Below, piece by piece: positions 60,944 to 64,000 of a stretch of DNA of 64,000 nt. The stretch's first letter is position 1. Every line of letters begins with the position of its first letter. The stretch is from Clostridiales bacterium (GTDB lineage: Bacteria; Bacillota; Clostridia; Saccharofermentanales; Saccharofermentanaceae): the NCBI GenBank assembly GCA_017545245.1, contig JAFWPB010000007.1, positions 100,592-164,591 of the forward strand. Reading direction: 5' to 3'. Below the pieces are notes generated by a model that searched no databases, was not told the DNA's origin, and worked only from the letters and a program-made list of their open reading frames with translations. Both the position numbers and the translations under genes were made by a program.

Positions 60944-63900
60944 ATGAAGAAGTCTTGGCTAGTTATGCTCGGGGCTGCGGCACTTGCTATTCCGCTGTCT
61001 CTAAGTTTTTTCAGCAAACCTGTTTCCGCCGGCAAAAATGCAGACGGATCCGTCACGATCAACGAAGAGAATTTCCCGGACAGTGTTTTCCGCGCCAAAC
61101 TGAGTGCGTACGATAACGGACGCGATGGCGTTTTCACCAAAGAAGAATTGGAGAATATTACGTATATTAATGTTAACGGTAGTGAAGAATACCCGCAGGA
61201 TATTCAATCCATAAAGGGAATCGAGTATTTTACCAATCTTGATTCTCTTAACTGTGCCTACTGTCAGCTTACCGAATTAGATGTGTCAAAGAATACTGCC
61301 TTGCAGTCCTTAGATTGTGAGGGGAACCAGTTGACCTCTTTGAATTTGTCTAAGAACCTGGGATTGACTTTTCTCAAGTGCAGCGGCAATCCGCTTGGGA
61401 AACTGGATATTTCTAAGAATACAGGACTCTGCCAACTGTACTGTTTAGGATGTGGTCTCTCGTCTATAAATGTTTCCAAGAACACTCTTCTGTCTGAGCT
61501 GTATCTAAATGAAAATAACCTTACCAAGTTGGATGTAACGAACAACCTTGAGCTGACGAATTTAGATATAATGCATAACAGTATCTCTTCGATCGATGTT
61601 TCCAAGAATAAAGATCTCGATTATTTCAACGCTTACCATAATAAGCTCACAGCAATCGATGTGACGCATAATACGAAGCTTACGGTTCTGGTTGTCGCTG
61701 AAAACAATCTGACCGCATTGGATGTAACGAAGAATCCTGCTTTAATAGCGATCAAGATGCACCATAACTCGATCTCGTCTTTAGACGTATCTAAGAACCT
61801 TGATCTGGAAATGCTGGATTGCGGGAACAATCTTTTCACCGAACTGGATTTGCATGACCATAAGAAACTGGAGTATCTCTATTGTCAGAATGGTAAACTT
61901 ACCTCTTTGAATGTATCAGGATGCACCAAACTGAAAGAGTTTGATTGCTATTCCAATCAGATTCCTCAGCTAAATCTTTCCTCAAGTTCAGACCTGGAGA
62001 GATTGCATTGTCAGTCGAATCTTATTACTAAACTGACTCTGCCGAGTAAGAAGGGTTCTCTTCTGGAGATACAATGTAACGATAACCTGATCCCGTCAAT
62101 TGATGTTAGTGGCGCTTCAACCTTGTACGCTCTCGATTGCAGCAACAATAAGCTTACTTCTCTGAATGTCAAAAATTGCGGAAACCTCAGTTCTTTGAAG
62201 TGCGCAAGCAACAAGCTGCAATCCCTCGATCTGGCCCAGACTCTTGTTCTTTCTGAGCTGGACTGCAACAATAACGAACTGAAATCTTTGGATATTACTG
62301 ATTGCGCCAGTCTCACAGATTTGAACTGCAGTAATAACAAGCTCACCAAGCTGGATTGCAAGTATAATGGTTTCTTACATATTCTTATTTGTAATTTCAA
62401 CTCTCTCTCATCCTTGGTCATTCCTATGAGCAATTCTCTTCAGTACCTGAATTGCGGCAACAATCAACTTACGAGTCTTCCATTGCAAAACGGCACTCAC
62501 TTGACGACGCTTATCTGTGAGAATAACTCCCTTTCGGAGATTATTCTGGAATACAACACGCAGCTTCAGAGCCTTATTTGCAGCGGAAATCAACTCAAAA
62601 CTCTCCATCTCGAGGAATTGGATCTTCTTGAAGAGCTGAACTGTTCAAATAACAATCTTTCTTCTTTGGATCTAAGTTATAACCGCGTTCTCAAGCATCT
62701 GAGTTGTTCAAATAATAATCTTACCAAACTTGAAACGTCGCATCTCGTTAGCATGGACTGCAGCTTCAACAAGATCACCGAACTTCAGGGTGCCGGTGCA
62801 CAGTATATCCTCTGCAACGATAACCAGCTCACTTCTTTGACCGTTGACTATTCCAATCTCATCGAATTGAATTGTTCCAACAACAAACTCTCCAGTCTGG
62901 ATCTGCACAAGAACTTCGACATGGAGCATTTGATCTGCTATGGCAATCCAATCAAGAAGCTGGACCTTTCCAAGTGCCAGAGCCTGCTCAATTACATCCA
63001 GAAATTCGGTATCGAGCATGATGCAGAAAAAGACCACTATATCTGCTCTACTATATATCCGGATACTGATAAGACAGTTGTCTTCCTGGAGACCGATGTC
63101 GCTACGAAACTCGAACCGTCAAAGATTGCTCCAACAGCAACACCGACACCTACTCCGACACCAACAGCAACTCCAATTCCTACAGTATCACCTACAACCG
63201 CTCCTGGCCAGCCAACTCCTACTACGGCTCCGGGTCAGCCAACTCCTACTACAGCTCCTGGCCAGCCGACTCCTACTACGGCACCGGGTCAGCCCACGCC
63301 TACTACAGCGCCAGGTCAGCCGACTCCTACTACTGCACCTGGTCAGCCCACGCCTACTACGGCTCCGGGTCAGCCCACTCCTACCACTGCACCGGGCCAG
63401 CCCACACCTACAACTGCACCTGGTCAGCCAACCTCCGCGCCAGGACAGCCGACAACGACTCCTGTTCCGGAATCCGAGCCTTCCGTTGAGGACTTTGTTG
63501 AGCGTCTTTACACCGTCGCAATGAACCGTGCTTCCGAACCTGGCGGAAAGAAGTATTGGTCCGACGAGATCAAGAACGGCAACAAGACCGGCGGCGAATG
63601 CGCACACTTCTTCCTTATTGAAGCGGAAGAATTCAGAAACCGTGGTTTGAGCGATGCTGACTTCGTCGAGACTCTCTATAAGACTTTCTTCGATCGTGAT
63701 TCCGAACCAAATGGCAAGACATACTGGGTCGGTGAACTAAAGAGTAAAGCCAAGACAAGAAATGATGTAATCAACGGCTTCATCGACTCCACCGAGTGGT
63801 GCAACATATGTGCTTCCTACGGCGTCAAGTCCGGATCCCCGACTGCCAAGTCCGAGATCCCTTCCAAAAACGCTAAAGACTTCGCAGCACGACTTTATAC

Positions 63901-64000
63901 CTGCTGCCTGAACCGCGAGCCGGAAGATGGCGGCTTGAAGTACTGGTCTTTGGCTCTCACAAACCTGGAAAAGACAGGTTGTGAAGCCGCCGCCTTCTTC
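60944..64000 (+). CDS. Leucine-rich-repeat surface protein with Pro/Thr repeat and DUF4214 tail (3' end outside window)
   Basis: This frame is open for 1019 codons to the window edge. Order: signal peptide (~1-29), an EF-hand-like SAYDNGRDGVFTKEEL (~52-67), then some 25-30 leucine-rich repeats (~70-720) of the type LxxLxCxxNxLTxLDLSxN. A Pro/Thr linker (~725-840) follows, with eight copies of APGQPTPTT, and then DUF4214 repeats (from ~847). The tail is close to that of the paralogues at 9504-13484 (EWCNICASYG, TRLYT..LNRE). GAGGAGG precedes the ATG, and a TATAAT lies at 60879-60884. Likely a surface adhesin or binding protein. Confidence 0.88.
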   Translation, partial: MKKSWLVMLGAAALAIPLSLSFFSKPVSAGKNADGSVTINEENFPDSVFRAKLSAYDNGRDGVFTKEELENITYINVNGSEEYPQDIQSIKGIEYFTNLDSLNCAYCQLTELDVSKNTALQSLDCEGNQLTSLNLSKNLGLTFLKCSGNPLGKLDISKNTGLCQLYCLGCGLSSINVSKNTLLSELYLNENNLTKLDVTNNLELTNLDIMHNSISSIDVSKNKDLDYFNAYHNKLTAIDVTHNTKLTVLVVAENNLTALDVTKNPALIAIKMHHNSISSLDVSKNLDLEMLDCGNNLFTELDLHDHKKLEYLYCQNGKLTSLNVSGCTKLKEFDCYSNQIPQLNLSSSSDLERLHCQSNLITKLTLPSKKGSLLEIQCNDNLIPSIDVSGASTLYALDCSNNKLTSLNVKNCGNLSSLKCASNKLQSLDLAQTLVLSELDCNNNELKSLDITDCASLTDLNCSNNKLTKLDCKYNGFLHILICNFNSLSSLVIPMSNSLQYLNCGNNQLTSLPLQNGTHLTTLICENNSLSEIILEYNTQLQSLICSGNQLKTLHLEELDLLEELNCSNNNLSSLDLSYNRVLKHLSCSNNNLTKLETSHLVSMDCSFNKITELQGAGAQYILCNDNQLTSLTVDYSNLIELNCSNNKLSSLDLHKNFDMEHLICYGNPIKKLDLSKCQSLLNYIQKFGIEHDAEKDHYICSTIYPDTDKTVVFLETDVATKLEPSKIAPTATPTPTPTPTATPIPTVSPTTAPGQPTPTTAPGQPTPTTAPGQPTPTTAPGQPTPTTAPGQPTPTTAPGQPTPTTAPGQPTPTTAPGQPTPTTAPGQPTSAPGQPTTTPVPESEPSVEDFVERLYTVAMNRASEPGGKKYWSDEIKNGNKTGGECAHFFLIEAEEFRNRGLSDADFVETLYKTFFDRDSEPNGKTYWVGELKSKAKTRNDVINGFIDSTEWCNICASYGVKSGSPTAKSEIPSKNAKDFAARLYTCCLNREPEDGGLKYWSLALTNLEKTGCEAAAFF
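63200..63457 (+). repeat. 27-bp tandem repeat coding APGQPTPTT
   Basis: Eight full in-frame 27-bp copies from 63200 to 63415 encode APGQPTPTT, followed by two shortened copies. Third codon positions vary between copies, so the array is old enough to have diverged silently while the protein repeat was kept. It forms the stalk between the LRR and DUF4214 parts. Confidence 0.92.

Noticed and set aside
63188..63607. Minus-strand frame over the Pro/Thr repeat
   Set aside because: The Arg/Ser/Gly-rich product is the complement of the APGQPTPTT repeat; the plus-strand frame continues unbroken.

Overview
The window looks like a chromosomal segment of an anaerobic member of the Clostridia (Bacillota), probably a gut or rumen fibre fermenter. 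The evidence is strong AGGAGG-type ribosome binding sites, several Thr/Glu-rich lipoproteins, DUF4214 surface proteins, GH94 cellobiose and cellodextrin phosphorylases, an NfnAB electron-bifurcating transhydrogenase, and an ApbE/NusG-II/Gx-transporter cassette. I cannot name the genus. All calls come from reading sequence and translations by eye; no database search was run.

Layout. 1-1.6 kb: the end of an ABC substrate-binding protein and an OB-fold-like lipoprotein. 1.6-4.7 kb (minus): ABC-2 exporter with a LytTR regulator and a DUF3021-like protein. 4.9-8.9 kb: a class A penicillin-binding protein divergent from the rRNA methyltransferase RlmD. 9.5-13.5 kb (minus): two tandem secreted carbohydrate-binding/DUF4214 paralogues. 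13.7-19.9 kb (minus): cellodextrin and cellobiose phosphorylases. 20-25 kb: a substrate-binding lipoprotein, tRNA-Ala(GGC), nnrE and the apbE cassette. 25.2-32.9 kb (minus): sugar ABC genes (substrate-binding protein and two permeases, no ATPase) followed by a HlyD-like adaptor and a MacB-like protein. 33-35.6 kb (minus): a second ABC exporter. 35.7-39.7 kb (plus): nfnAB, a hydroxyacid dehydrogenase and a small membrane protein. 40.2-46.1 kb (plus): an AT-richer island of paired HTH-membrane proteins and unknown secreted or lipoproteins. 46.4-49.1 kb: a cation:proton antiporter and a LarA-type racemase. 49.6-52.6 kb (minus): a metallophosphoesterase, a radical SAM/SPASM enzyme beside a small lipoprotein, and a membrane protein. 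52.8-57.3 kb: a HerA-like ATPase, a lipoprotein, dusB and a PAP2 phosphatase. 57.3-60.7 kb (minus): znuACB-zur. 60.9 kb to the end: a leucine-rich-repeat/DUF4214 surface protein that runs off the window.

The genes fit a lifestyle of degrading polysaccharides at the cell surface, importing oligosaccharides, cleaving them by phosphorolysis, and balancing reductant through NfnAB.

The most unusual signals are non-coding. First, three gene-end elements (about 9.0-9.5, 39.75-40.15 and 49.1-49.6 kb) hold arrays of 36-40 bp palindromic units. Each array has its own terminal half-site (TAAGTCG, TTACCGCC or TTACAGTA). Centre-to-centre distances cluster at about 50, 62.5 and 73 bp, which is close to whole helical turns. 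The arrays lie among related inverted GGGGC-GTCTCAAAA end sequences. Second, the 9-mer AAAAGCACT occurs 28 times by eye on the two strands, where about 0.5 would be expected by chance.
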